Origin: Bacteroidota bacterium
GTDB taxonomy: Bacteria > Bacteroidota > JABWAT01
NCBI GenBank assembly: GCA_020161835.1
Contig: JAIUNL010000009.1
Span: forward strand, 62,001 to 126,000
Direction of reading: 5' to 3'
Length of the DNA stretch: 64,000 nucleotides
The first letter of the stretch is position 1. Each line of letters begins with the position of its first letter. The notes below the pieces were generated by a model. The model ran no database searches, was not told where the DNA came from, and saw only the letters and a program-made list of their open reading frames with translations. A program made the position numbers and the translations under genes. This document shows positions 33,930-42,176 of this stretch, piece after piece.

Positions 33930-35836
33930 TTGATTTCCTGATCAGATTCACTTTTTTCGAGCCGTATAGCCTGAAACAAAATAACGAACGTCGTTCCCTT
34001 CCCCTCCACCGATTCAACATCAATAATACCATGGTGCTGAAGAACAACACTGTAAACACCTGCAAGACCTAAACCTGTACCTTCACCAACTTTTTTAGTA
34101 TTAAAAAAGGGTTCAAATATTTTAGGCAGATTTTCCTGCGGTATACCAATTCCAGTATCAGAAACTTTCAGGACAATCATTTCAGTAAGCTGATTATTCC
34201 TGTGAATTTTCACATTACGGGTTTCAAATTTAAGAATTCCACCCGATGGCATAGAATCACGGGCATGAATAGCAAGATTAACAACCATTTGCTGAATCTG
34301 ACCTTCATCCATCAGCATACCGTCTGCCTGAGCCTGAAAATCAGTTACCAGCGTCACCTTATCAGGAACCAGTTCCTTCATCATTTTCAGAATATTTCTT
34401 AAAATATCATGAAAAGACTGCTTTTTGAAAACAGCATTTTTCTGCCTGCTGAAATTTAAAAGCTGTTTGACGACATCAGCGGCCCGGCGTGAAGCACTTA
34501 AAACCTGATCAGAATACTGAAGGATTTTCTCATCAGTCGTCCGCATTTGTATGAGTTCAGTGTTTGGGATAATAATAGCCAGTAAATTATTAAAATCGTG
34601 CGAAACACCGCCAGCCAGCCGACCGATACTTTCCATCCTTCTGGCCTGAACAAGTTGTTCCTGCAACTGTTTCCGTTCAGTGATATCCCTGAGAAAAACC
34701 TGAATAACTTCACCCTGATTATCCGAAAAGGCATTTGCGGTCATTTCAACGGAAGCAAATTCATTTTCACCGGCAGTTATTGAGAAACTGATTGCTGAGG
34801 TTTCAGACGAGCCTGCCTGAAGTTTTTCAAAATAATCTTTTACAGCAGGTTTATTATCTTCAGAAACAAAATCAATAAAACTTGCATTGGGTGCGAGTTG
34901 AAGATGGCTGATCAGACCAGAAAACCGGTTATTGTAAAAAATAATCTGGCCAGACCGGTCAAGATGAAGAATACTGTCACTTGCATTTTCGATCAAAGAC
35001 CTTATTCTGGCTTCACTCTGAAGAATCTGGCGGGTTACATTTTCAAGACTTTTTGTTTTTTCTTCAAGCTGTGTAAAGGCTTCTGAAATTCCAGCAGCCA
35101 TATCGTTAAAAGAATGAGCCAAATCTCCAAGTTCATCGTTTGAAATTTTTTCAATCCGATAGCCATAATTTCCAGATTGAAATTCAGCAGAGGCCGTTGA
35201 AAGCCTTTTAATTAATCTCCCGAAAAATATTGATACCAGCCAGGCCAGGAAACCACCGCCAGCCGCAATCAGCAATGAGAGCATAATGATTGCTTTTGAG
35301 ACACGGTCAAGTTGTTCAGTTACATACGATTTTGAAAACGTGACAACTAAAAGTCCGTTAAATGCATATTTGGTGCTTGGAGTAAGTTTGACTCCCCGGT
35401 TGATGATGGGAACCACGACAAAAAGGTAATTCTTTGTTTCCGGATTGATGGCAACAGAATTCATGGTCATCCAAAGTTCATGTTTCAGCATTTGCTGATG
35501 AGTCGTGTCAGAAAAATTTATATCCAATCTTAGAGAATCTGACTGGGTATAAATCTGATTTCCGGAAAGGCCATAAAAAGTAACATTGACTGAATAATCC
35601 ATCTGGTCGAGCAAAGACTGAATTCTATCAGGAAGGGGAATAGGTGAATTCTGAAGGAGTTCATCGTACAAAATAGTCGAGGCAAGTTCACTGATGGTTT
35701 TTGAATGATCAATAAGATTCTTCATAAGCCGGTCATTTTCACGGGTAATTGTAAGATAAGTACTCAAAATCATTACAAGTGAAAGAATGACCAGGAACGC
35801 AGCTAAAAATTTTGTAGCAAGGTTAAACCGCATCAT
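33926..35836 (-). CDS. Membrane PAS-domain sensor histidine kinase
   Basis: A 636-residue sensor kinase. TM1 (8-30) and TM2 (182-204) bracket an outer domain of about 150 residues, followed by HAMP (205-258), PAS (about 278-390), the NtrB-type phosphoacceptor GGVSHDFNNLLAI (His413), and a HATPase with DTGIGIP, FEPFFNTK and GTGLGLAGVYSVV. It overlaps the upstream solute-binding-protein gene by 4 bases (ATGA), which suggests that the binding protein delivers the signal to the outer domain. No response regulator gene is adjacent. Confidence 0.93.
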   Translation of the reverse strand: MMRFNLATKFLAAFLVILSLVMILSTYLTITRENDRLMKNLIDHSKTISELASTILYDELLQNSPIPLPDRIQSLLDQMDYSVNVTFYGLSGNQIYTQSDSLRLDINFSDTTHQQMLKHELWMTMNSVAINPETKNYLFVVVPIINRGVKLTPSTKYAFNGLLVVTFSKSYVTEQLDRVSKAIIMLSLLIAAGGGFLAWLVSIFFGRLIKRLSTASAEFQSGNYGYRIEKISNDELGDLAHSFNDMAAGISEAFTQLEEKTKSLENVTRQILQSEARIRSLIENASDSILHLDRSGQIIFYNNRFSGLISHLQLAPNASFIDFVSEDNKPAVKDYFEKLQAGSSETSAISFSITAGENEFASVEMTANAFSDNQGEVIQVFLRDITERKQLQEQLVQARRMESIGRLAGGVSHDFNNLLAIIIPNTELIQMRTTDEKILQYSDQVLSASRRAADVVKQLLNFSRQKNAVFKKQSFHDILRNILKMMKELVPDKVTLVTDFQAQADGMLMDEGQIQQMVVNLAIHARDSMPSGGILKFETRNVKIHRNNQLTEMIVLKVSDTGIGIPQENLPKIFEPFFNTKKVGEGTGLGLAGVYSVVLQHHGIIDVESVEGKGTTFVILFQAIRLEKSESDQEIK

Positions 35837-37065
35837 TGCTGCAATTCCTTCTTTGCTTTATTTGACTGAATGAGTATTGTATTAACAATTTCATCGGGGT
35901 TTTTCAGTGAAACCATCATTGATTTAAATTCTCTTGAAATCAGATTAATATCTGATTTTGCCCAGCGATTTAATCCGGTTTCATTTCCTGTACTTTTCAG
36001 TAATTCTCTTGCACCGTGCCGGCTGTCTTTCCCGGTTTTAATCTGATTCAGAGCATTATTGGTTGCCGGAAAAGCAACCCCTTTTGAAAGCCATTCCTCA
36101 TAATTGAAGGTATTAACCAGGTAGGTCAGGACCAACATAGCCGCTTCTGGGTCTTTGCATTTGGGTGAGATGCCCCAACCAACAGTAGTCATTACAGTTC
36201 TGGGTTTGTTTTTTTTATCAAGAGCCGGTAACGGATAAATACGGTAATCAAGATTGGGAACATTGTTATCATAGTAGGGGAAAAACCAGATTCCCTGGAT
36301 AACAGAGGCCACTTTCTGATCAGTAAAAACCAGATTTGAACTTAGAACATTAAAATCCAGAAAAATGACCTGCTTTTTATTTTCACGGGAATAAAACTGG
36401 TAGGCCGGAAGCAGCAGCGATTTTTCGAGATCGGGTGAAGTCCAGCCTGGCTTTGAAGCCTGTGCAATAAAGGGGAGAATTTCGAAATCGTGTCCAGAAA
36501 TCACCAATGCACGACCCTCATTGATTTTAACTGAAGCCACAGCAGATAATTTGGTGAACCAATCAGAAAGTTCATCAAAAGTTTTTGGCCCGGCAGCAGG
36601 CAGACCTGCCAATTTCCGGTATCTTTCATTGATTGTAATTCCGATTATATTAAAATCTTTCGGAATCGCATAAATATTCTTTTCACGACGAAAAGCATCA
36701 ACTGCAGGCTGATATAAAGACTGGATTTTCAGACCGGAAACATTCAAAAGAGTCTGAAGGGGTTTTAAAGCATTAATCTGAAGATAGTCACCCAGATAGG
36801 CATCTCTAACATAGAAAACATCGGGCGGATCTCCAGACTTCATACGACCAAGAAGATTCTGATGATAGTAATCTGTCATCGGAATGGGTTCGTAAACAAC
36901 TGAGATATTATTTTGAATTGAATTGAACTTTTCAATTTTACCGGCAAGTTCATCTTGTTCTTCTTTCGTCGTTGCCCAGCCGGAAACAACAATTTTGCTC
37001 TTCTGGCCTAACGCCTGAAAAGAGACAAAAACCAACAAAAGAGAAAGAAAATAATTTGAAACCAT
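35833..37065 (-). CDS. Extracellular solute-binding protein, family 1 (sugar-type), without transporter genes
   Basis: The 410-residue protein starts at ATG 37065, because the longer reading frame would run into the preceding HAD gene and put a signal peptide inside the chain. Its signal is MVSNYFLSLLLVFVSFQALG with cleavage before QKS. The mature part has IVVSGWATTKEEQDELAGKI and GDPPDVFYVRDAYLGDYLQI, typical of periplasmic type-1 solute-binding proteins that bind sugars or oligosaccharides. No ABC permease or ATPase is nearby. The next gene, overlapping by 4 bases, is a sensor histidine kinase, so a sensing role is more likely than uptake. Confidence 0.88.
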   Translation of the reverse strand: MVSNYFLSLLLVFVSFQALGQKSKIVVSGWATTKEEQDELAGKIEKFNSIQNNISVVYEPIPMTDYYHQNLLGRMKSGDPPDVFYVRDAYLGDYLQINALKPLQTLLNVSGLKIQSLYQPAVDAFRREKNIYAIPKDFNIIGITINERYRKLAGLPAAGPKTFDELSDWFTKLSAVASVKINEGRALVISGHDFEILPFIAQASKPGWTSPDLEKSLLLPAYQFYSRENKKQVIFLDFNVLSSNLVFTDQKVASVIQGIWFFPYYDNNVPNLDYRIYPLPALDKKNKPRTVMTTVGWGISPKCKDPEAAMLVLTYLVNTFNYEEWLSKGVAFPATNNALNQIKTGKDSRHGARELLKSTGNETGLNRWAKSDINLISREFKSMMVSLKNPDEIVNTILIQSNKAKKELQQ

Positions 37066-37111
37066 ATAAGTTTTAGCAGGTAAGGCGACAAAATAAGCAA
37101 ACAAGATGATT

Positions 37112-37798
37112 TTATCGAGAATTAAGCATAACTGGTGCAATTTCGAGTAAATGACCAGTAATAATATCTGCACCAGCTTGTAACAATTCGCCAGTTGAGT
37201 GTTTCCCGTTTGTTACACCAATACATTTTGCTTCAATAAATCGGGCAGTGTGAACATCCCGGGGTGAATCACCAACCACCCAGATTTCTGAGCCGGTAAA
37301 AATCTCACCCGAAATCATTTCAGCCCGTTTCTTAGCAATCGGACCTAACTGCTCCCTGATCCAGTGATCATCTCCAAAAGCACCAAATTCGAAAAAATCT
37401 GCAAGACCGGCAAGACTCAATTTAAAAGTAGCCATTTCCCGAATATTGCCTGTGAGAAGTCCAAGAAGAAAATTCCCATCATTTTCCAGCGTTTCGAGCA
37501 ATTCCAATCCGCCCGGATGAACAACCAGGTGGTTTGAATTTACCGATTGCATAAAGTAGTCTGAATAAACATTACAAAAGACTGTCCACCCTGGATGGTT
37601 TTCAGGATTTTCACCATAATGACTGACAGTATCCCGAAAAATTTCCCAGTCTGTTCTCCCAGAAAAAGAACGGTAAGGCAGTGTATAAGATGATCCTAAA
37701 ACTGAATACATTGCGTCTTGAACCACTTCAGCAGCTTTTTCAGGAAGGGAAACAAGAGTTCCATCAATATCAAAAAGAACCAATTTGTAAGGAATCAT
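37112..37798 (-). CDS. HAD-family phosphatase (phosphoglycolate phosphatase-like)
   Basis: A 228-residue HAD hydrolase with motif I LFDIDGTL (both Asp residues present), a helical cap (about 20-90), motif II in LLTGNIRE, motif III Lys in IAKKRAE and motif IV WVVGDSPRDVHTARF. This is the phosphoglycolate phosphatase/beta-phosphoglucomutase subgroup; the substrate cannot be told. It overlaps the methyltransferase gene by 4 bases and precedes the solute-binding-protein gene by 46 bases. Confidence 0.9.
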   Translation of the reverse strand: MIPYKLVLFDIDGTLVSLPEKAAEVVQDAMYSVLGSSYTLPYRSFSGRTDWEIFRDTVSHYGENPENHPGWTVFCNVYSDYFMQSVNSNHLVVHPGGLELLETLENDGNFLLGLLTGNIREMATFKLSLAGLADFFEFGAFGDDHWIREQLGPIAKKRAEMISGEIFTGSEIWVVGDSPRDVHTARFIEAKCIGVTNGKHSTGELLQAGADIITGHLLEIAPVMLNSR

Positions 37799-38538
37799 TT
37801 TGGTTTCCTTGCAGTCAAAGTAAAAACCGGGTGCACTGAATTAATTTCAATCTCAGAAAAACCCGCAAATTTAAATGCCTTTTCAATTTTTTCGGAATGA
37901 TCAAAATGAAGTCCGCCTGATGAAGCAGCACCAAACTGTAAAAACCTTCCCACAACTGACTTTGCCGGAAGAACTCCCATCCAGAAAACAACACCACCGG
38001 GTTTCAAAGCAGAAAACATCCGGGCCAGAGTCTCATCAGTCCGGGTTATTTCATTCCAGGATCCGCCACAAACGACAGCATCAAGAACTGAGTTCTGAAA
38101 AATGGCATCTTCACAAAATCCCTGAACCAGAACAGAACGGTCTTTGTTCAGGTTACGTTGATTGACTTCAAGCAGCATCTGTAAACTGTAATCCAGGAAA
38201 AAAACAGTTGCCGTAGAAATTTTATCAAGCAAAGTACGACCATATAGACCGGTTGAGCAAGTCAAATCACAAATGACTGGATTTGGATTTTGGGAGGATA
38301 AAACGGCAGATTCCAGCAAGTTAAGTTCATCTTCAATATGGAATTTTCCGAGGGTAAGTAACGAAACTGACTGTTTTCGCCAAAGGCGTTCATAAGCCCA
38401 GGCAGTAACTTTCCAGGAACCTGATTTTTGTGCAAGGGTCAGGGTTTGAAGCGATTTGTAATTGGGGTAGGAATATATGTCTGTGTGATGAACTGAAAGT
38501 TCAGTTTGCCCAACCGGATTCAGAATAAGTTTATTCAT
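37795..38538 (-). CDS. Class I SAM-dependent methyltransferase
   Basis: A 247-residue enzyme from ATG 38538, which overlaps the preceding gene by 8 bases; an earlier in-frame start would deepen the overlap. Motif I is VICDLTCSTGLYGRTLL, with the SAM-binding D-xC-xG pattern, motif II VFFLDYS, and later DAVVCGGSWNEITRTDETL and LKPGGVVFWMG, as in the UbiE/Methyltransf_11 group. Substrate unknown. Genes on either side are a small ABM-domain protein and a HAD phosphatase. Confidence 0.88.
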   Translation of the reverse strand: MNKLILNPVGQTELSVHHTDIYSYPNYKSLQTLTLAQKSGSWKVTAWAYERLWRKQSVSLLTLGKFHIEDELNLLESAVLSSQNPNPVICDLTCSTGLYGRTLLDKISTATVFFLDYSLQMLLEVNQRNLNKDRSVLVQGFCEDAIFQNSVLDAVVCGGSWNEITRTDETLARMFSALKPGGVVFWMGVLPAKSVVGRFLQFGAASSGGLHFDHSEKIEKAFKFAGFSEIEINSVHPVFTLTARKPK

Positions 38539-38827
38539 GTGAACTGATTTCGAGATACGAAACCGCATCAGCCTTTTCGGTCATCCAGGGTTTAATCGTC
38601 GTCCAGGTCATTTTAAAAAACTCTGAGAACCTGTAGTGATCAAGGTGAGCCACAGAATCCCACCTTGAAAAAGTTGAAAAGATTGTCGGATCAGACTCAG
38701 ACTGAAGTAGTTTCACTTCAGAACAACCTTCAAAAGTGAGAATAACCGGCCGTGTTTTATGAAACACCTGAACAAACTGATCACAATAATCAGGATGGAA
38801 TTTCATTTTTACGATTCTGATAATCAT
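38531..38827 (-). CDS. ABM-domain protein (YgiN-like putative monooxygenase)
   Basis: A 98-residue ferredoxin-like (dimeric alpha-beta barrel) protein: MIIRIVKMKFHPDYCDQFVQ then ILTFEGCSEVKLLQSESDPT, FSTFSRWDSVAHLDHYRFSE and FF match the antibiotic-biosynthesis-monooxygenase domain. Members act on quinols, or simply bind aromatics. It overlaps the stop of the SAM hydrolase gene by 4 bases and the methyltransferase start by 8, so it is translated with both. Confidence 0.85.
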   Translation of the reverse strand: MIIRIVKMKFHPDYCDQFVQVFHKTRPVILTFEGCSEVKLLQSESDPTIFSTFSRWDSVAHLDHYRFSEFFKMTWTTIKPWMTEKADAVSYLEISSHE

Positions 38828-39621
38828 GATTTTTCCTTTTCAACCATGATCTGAGAACCGATTTTGACATCAAAAAGTTCAGCAGCATCAGCCTGATAAA
38901 CAGCAAGTTCAAGCAATCCGCCAGAACCGATCAGTGCAACCGGGTCACCGGGTTCAACATCACTGTAAATTTTTGACAATTTCAACTGATCCCAACCGGC
39001 GAGACCAATACGAAAAGAAGTTCCAGCCGCCCAATGGTCAAGAAACCTTTCACTGATATTGGTAATCAAATTTCCGAAATGATCAATGTGAATAACCTGG
39101 CCAATAATTTTTTGCTTATCCCACGAAGGCAAACCCCATCTCAGATCAGTAAGTTCAGTTTTCCTGGTTCCGAGCAGATCAATTGCAACGCCTTTACTCA
39201 GCCAGGCAGCAACAGGAACAAAAACATCTCTGCCATGAAAAACCGGACTTATATTCCGGCTTGTATAAACTGATTCTCTGACTGAAATGATTTTATCAGG
39301 TCGTGTTGTCTGTAAAGCCAGAGTCAAAATACCGTTATCAGGTGCGACAAAAAAATGACCGTCATGTTCAACTGCAACGGCATCACGGTCTGAACCCACT
39401 TCTGGGTCAACAATGATCACATGGATTGTATCTTCAGGAAAATAGGGATACGTATTTCGAAGGGTAAAGGCTGCTTCAACAATATTTTGACGGGCGATGG
39501 AGTGGGTGAGGTGATGAATTTCTACGTTAGGATTAACCGACTTTATCTGACCAATCAGCGTTGGCACATAATAATCACGGGTTCCAAAATCAGTTATCAG
39601 GGTAATTTGACGTTTCAGCAC
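38824..39621 (-). CDS. SAM hydroxide adenosyltransferase (DUF62 family)
   Basis: The core begins LKRQITLITDFGTRDYYVP, followed by IHVIIVDPEVGS and FFVAPDNGILTLAL, all landmarks of the DUF62 family, which hydrolyses S-adenosylmethionine to adenosine and methionine. I place the start at GTG 39621 so the family begins near its usual N-terminus; an upstream ATG at 39663 would add 14 residues and overlap rlpA by 17 bases. Neither start has a strong ribosome-binding site, so this is a judgement. The product is about 265 residues, normal for the family. Confidence 0.85.
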   Translation of the reverse strand: MLKRQITLITDFGTRDYYVPTLIGQIKSVNPNVEIHHLTHSIARQNIVEAAFTLRNTYPYFPEDTIHVIIVDPEVGSDRDAVAVEHDGHFFVAPDNGILTLALQTTRPDKIISVRESVYTSRNISPVFHGRDVFVPVAAWLSKGVAIDLLGTRKTELTDLRWGLPSWDKQKIIGQVIHIDHFGNLITNISERFLDHWAAGTSFRIGLAGWDQLKLSKIYSDVEPGDPVALIGSGGLLELAVYQADAAELFDVKIGSQIMVEKEKS

Positions 39622-39646
39622 AATTAGAATCCGGATTTTCTGGTTT

Positions 39647-40099
39647 TCACCGGTAAAATTCAATTTTTACTTTGGCAACACCGGTGGTTACCATATCAAT
39701 ATCTTTTGCAGCAGCATAACTGAGATCTAAAACCCTGTTTTTAACAAAAGGGCCCCGGTCATTCACCCTTACAATAACTGATTTTCCATTGTCCAGATTT
39801 GTGACTTTCAGACGGGTACCAAAGGGAATTTGACGATGGGCAGCAGTGAACTGATACATATCAAAGGTTTCGCCGCTTGCAGTTTGCAACCCATGAAATT
39901 TGGGTCCGTAAAAGCTGGCTACTCCGGTTGTTTGATCACCCGACACTTCACCTGAACCTGATTTTTTGCCACGGAAGACAACTTTGCCTGAATCTTTTTC
40001 AGAAGTAAATCTTGCTGTGCTGGTACAACCCTGAAGGATAATACTCATCAGAATTAAGACTGGAATTGACCACTTTTTAAAACCGATGGTTTGTATCAT
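39647..40099 (-). CDS. rlpA: RlpA-like septal/peptidoglycan lipoprotein
   Basis: A 150-residue lipoprotein (lipobox IILQG-Cys25) with the double-psi barrel domain: GVASFYGPKFHGLQTASGET, FDMYQFTAAHRQIPFGTRLK and VRVNDRGPFVKNRVLDLSYA. RlpA cleaves denuded (amidase-treated) glycan strands in some species and binds peptidoglycan at the septum. The catalytic Asp (RVNDRGP) and His (AAHRQIP) regions are present. There is no SPOR domain at the C-terminus. It lies 29 bases downstream of manC. Confidence 0.93.
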   Translation of the reverse strand: MIQTIGFKKWSIPVLILMSIILQGCTSTARFTSEKDSGKVVFRGKKSGSGEVSGDQTTGVASFYGPKFHGLQTASGETFDMYQFTAAHRQIPFGTRLKVTNLDNGKSVIVRVNDRGPFVKNRVLDLSYAAAKDIDMVTTGVAKVKIEFYR

Positions 40100-40128
40100 T
40101 CAATTTTGGATTTTTTTAACAGATAAAC

Positions 40129-41205
40129 TTAAAGATAACCAGCGTAGTCACCCATTTTCAACTGATCTACTATATTTTTAACCTGCTGGCTCTGCCCTTT
40201 TTTACATATCAGGATAGAATCGTCAGTTTCAATAACAATAAGATCTTCGACTCCCACAAGTGCAATCAGCTTTTGCTTTGCTCTTACCAATGAATTTGTG
40301 GTTGACGTTAACAGTACATTTCCTTCAACTGAATTTCCATTTTCGTCTTTTTCGGCAAGATTACTGACTTCATCCCACGATCCTACATCAGACCATCCAA
40401 GATCAGCTTTCAACACAAAAACCAACGCTGCCTTTTCCATAACACCATAGTCAATAGAAATATTTGGCATCCGGTTATAAGCTTCTGATAGTTCAGGATA
40501 AAAATTGGGTGTTCCAATTGCCGGTTCAAGAGCCTGAAGTTCAAGAAATAAATCAGGAAGATGGTTTTGCAGTTCGGCAAGAATGGTATCTGACTTCCAG
40601 ATAAACATGCCTGAATTCCACAAAAAATCTCCTGAAGAACAAAACCTGACTGCGGTATCATAATTTGGCTTTTCAGCAAAGGTTTTAACATGATAGGCAT
40701 TGGGGTAGTTATCAAGATGAAAATCTTCATCAATCTGAATATACCCATAACCGGTTTCAGGCCGAACGGGTTTCAGACCAATGGTAACCAAAGCATGCTT
40801 TTCGTTAACGGCAAGGGCCAATCCTTCTTTTACAATTTCAAGAAAACGGAATTCATTCCTGATGATTTGGTCAGACGGAATCACCAGCATGGTAGCTCCC
40901 GGATCCTTTTTCTTCAAATAAGCAGCGGCAAGACCAATGGCGGCAGCAGTATTTCGTCCGAACGGTTCTAAAATGATCTGATCGGGTTTCAAACCCGGAA
41001 GTTGTTCCTTTAACAGACTTTCATGGACTTTATTTCCGATGATCAGAATATTTTCCATTGGGAAAACCGGCAAAAGACGATCAACGGTTGATTGAATCAT
41101 CGTCCGTTTTTCTGCAATTGCAAGGAACTGTTTTGGGGTATTAAATCGTGATACTGGCCAGAAACGGGTTCCGCTTCCTCCAGCCATAATTACAGCATAA
41201 TTCAT
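40129..41205 (-). CDS. manC: Mannose-1-phosphate guanylyltransferase
   Basis: ManC makes GDP-mannose from GTP and mannose 1-phosphate, the feed for Gmd and Fcl, whose genes lie 6 kb upstream. The 358-residue protein has the nucleotide-binding start MAGGSGTRFWPVSR and PKQFLAI, then PVRPETGYGYIQ, FAEKPNYDTAV, LWNSGMFIWKSD and SIDYGVMEKA, all signature motifs. It lacks the C-terminal phosphomannose isomerase domain found in long two-domain enzymes. It lies 8 bases after the TPR lipoprotein gene. Confidence 0.95.
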   Translation of the reverse strand: MNYAVIMAGGSGTRFWPVSRFNTPKQFLAIAEKRTMIQSTVDRLLPVFPMENILIIGNKVHESLLKEQLPGLKPDQIILEPFGRNTAAAIGLAAAYLKKKDPGATMLVIPSDQIIRNEFRFLEIVKEGLALAVNEKHALVTIGLKPVRPETGYGYIQIDEDFHLDNYPNAYHVKTFAEKPNYDTAVRFCSSGDFLWNSGMFIWKSDTILAELQNHLPDLFLELQALEPAIGTPNFYPELSEAYNRMPNISIDYGVMEKAALVFVLKADLGWSDVGSWDEVSNLAEKDENGNSVEGNVLLTSTTNSLVRAKQKLIALVGVEDLIVIETDDSILICKKGQSQQVKNIVDQLKMGDYAGYL

Positions 41206-41213
41206 TATAATTC

Positions 41214-42176
41214 CTATTCAATGGGTTTCTGTTCAGCTTCAGAAATTTCTTTATCAAGTTCCCTGGCATAGGGCCGGTCTGGGGCAACTTCAAGAACCCG
41301 GTTAATGACCAATCTGGAATTCGCAATATCGCCTTTTACCAGATAAGTATAGGCTAAGTTTTCTAAAGCAGTAAAAAAATTAAATTGGTGACGGATTGCA
41401 ATCAGATAATGCCTGATGGCATCATCATATAACCCGTATTCATGGTAAATATACGCAAGATTCTGATGAGCCATTGCATAGGTTGGATCTAAAATGATGG
41501 CGGCACTTAAATGTTGAAAGGCCTGATTGATATTTCCTGTTTTATATTCTGCAACAGCCAGGTTATTATAAATCTGAACATAATAAGGTGCCAGGTTAAG
41601 CAATTGTGTTAATATTCTGACTTTTTTTTCAGGATCACGTGTAGAATCTGCTATTGCCATTAAACCCAGGTCGTCCCATTTCAACTCACCCGATTTAAAA
41701 AGTTCAGCAATTTCAAGATTTAATCGGGCAGCATCATATTCTTTATTTATCAAAAGACTCTTTTTGAAAGAGGAATTTGCAGAATCAATACTTCCCTTCA
41801 ATAAAAAAATGTGCCCCCGGTTATTCCATGCTTCGGCATAAACCGGGTCAAGTCTAACAGCATCGTTAAATTCTGAAAGTGAACTGTCGTTATTTTCAAG
41901 GTAAAACCAGGCAAGACCCCGGGTATTGGCCAGCCATGCAGCTTCAAGAGGCAGGTAATGCAAAACAGGTTTTTTGAGTTCACCCAGTTTTTGTGCAACA
42001 AAACCAAATCCGCCGGTATTGAACGAATCTGAAACAGCCTGGAGCTGAATTCGAATCTGAACAATTTTGTTGTCTCTTTCGCTTTCAGTTTCTTGTGTTG
42101 TCCCCTTAAAAAATGAACAGGAAGAACTAATGAGAAAAAGCCCAACAAAAACAAGAACCAGGTTTATCCTTATCAT
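41214..42176 (-). CDS. TPR-repeat lipoprotein
   Basis: A 320-residue periplasmic or outer-membrane lipoprotein (lipobox FLISSS-Cys20) with about five tetratricopeptide repeats, such as AWNNRGHIFLLKGSIDSANS, IYNNLAVAEYKTGNINQAFQ and ALENLAYTYLVKGDIANSRL. TPRs form helical superhelices that bind partner proteins. Its ATG overlaps the stop of the PorU-like gene by 4 bases, so it may work with that T9SS protein, for example as an assembly partner; this is inference. Confidence 0.85.
   Translation of the reverse strand: MIRINLVLVFVGLFLISSSCSFFKGTTQETESERDNKIVQIRIQLQAVSDSFNTGGFGFVAQKLGELKKPVLHYLPLEAAWLANTRGLAWFYLENNDSSLSEFNDAVRLDPVYAEAWNNRGHIFLLKGSIDSANSSFKKSLLINKEYDAARLNLEIAELFKSGELKWDDLGLMAIADSTRDPEKKVRILTQLLNLAPYYVQIYNNLAVAEYKTGNINQAFQHLSAAIILDPTYAMAHQNLAYIYHEYGLYDDAIRHYLIAIRHQFNFFTALENLAYTYLVKGDIANSRLVINRVLEVAPDRPYARELDKEISEAEQKPIE

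Noticed and set aside
37066..37173. Longer N-terminus for the solute-binding protein
   Set aside because: It would bury the signal peptide at about residue 37 and overlap the HAD gene; ATG 37065 gives a normal signal peptide.
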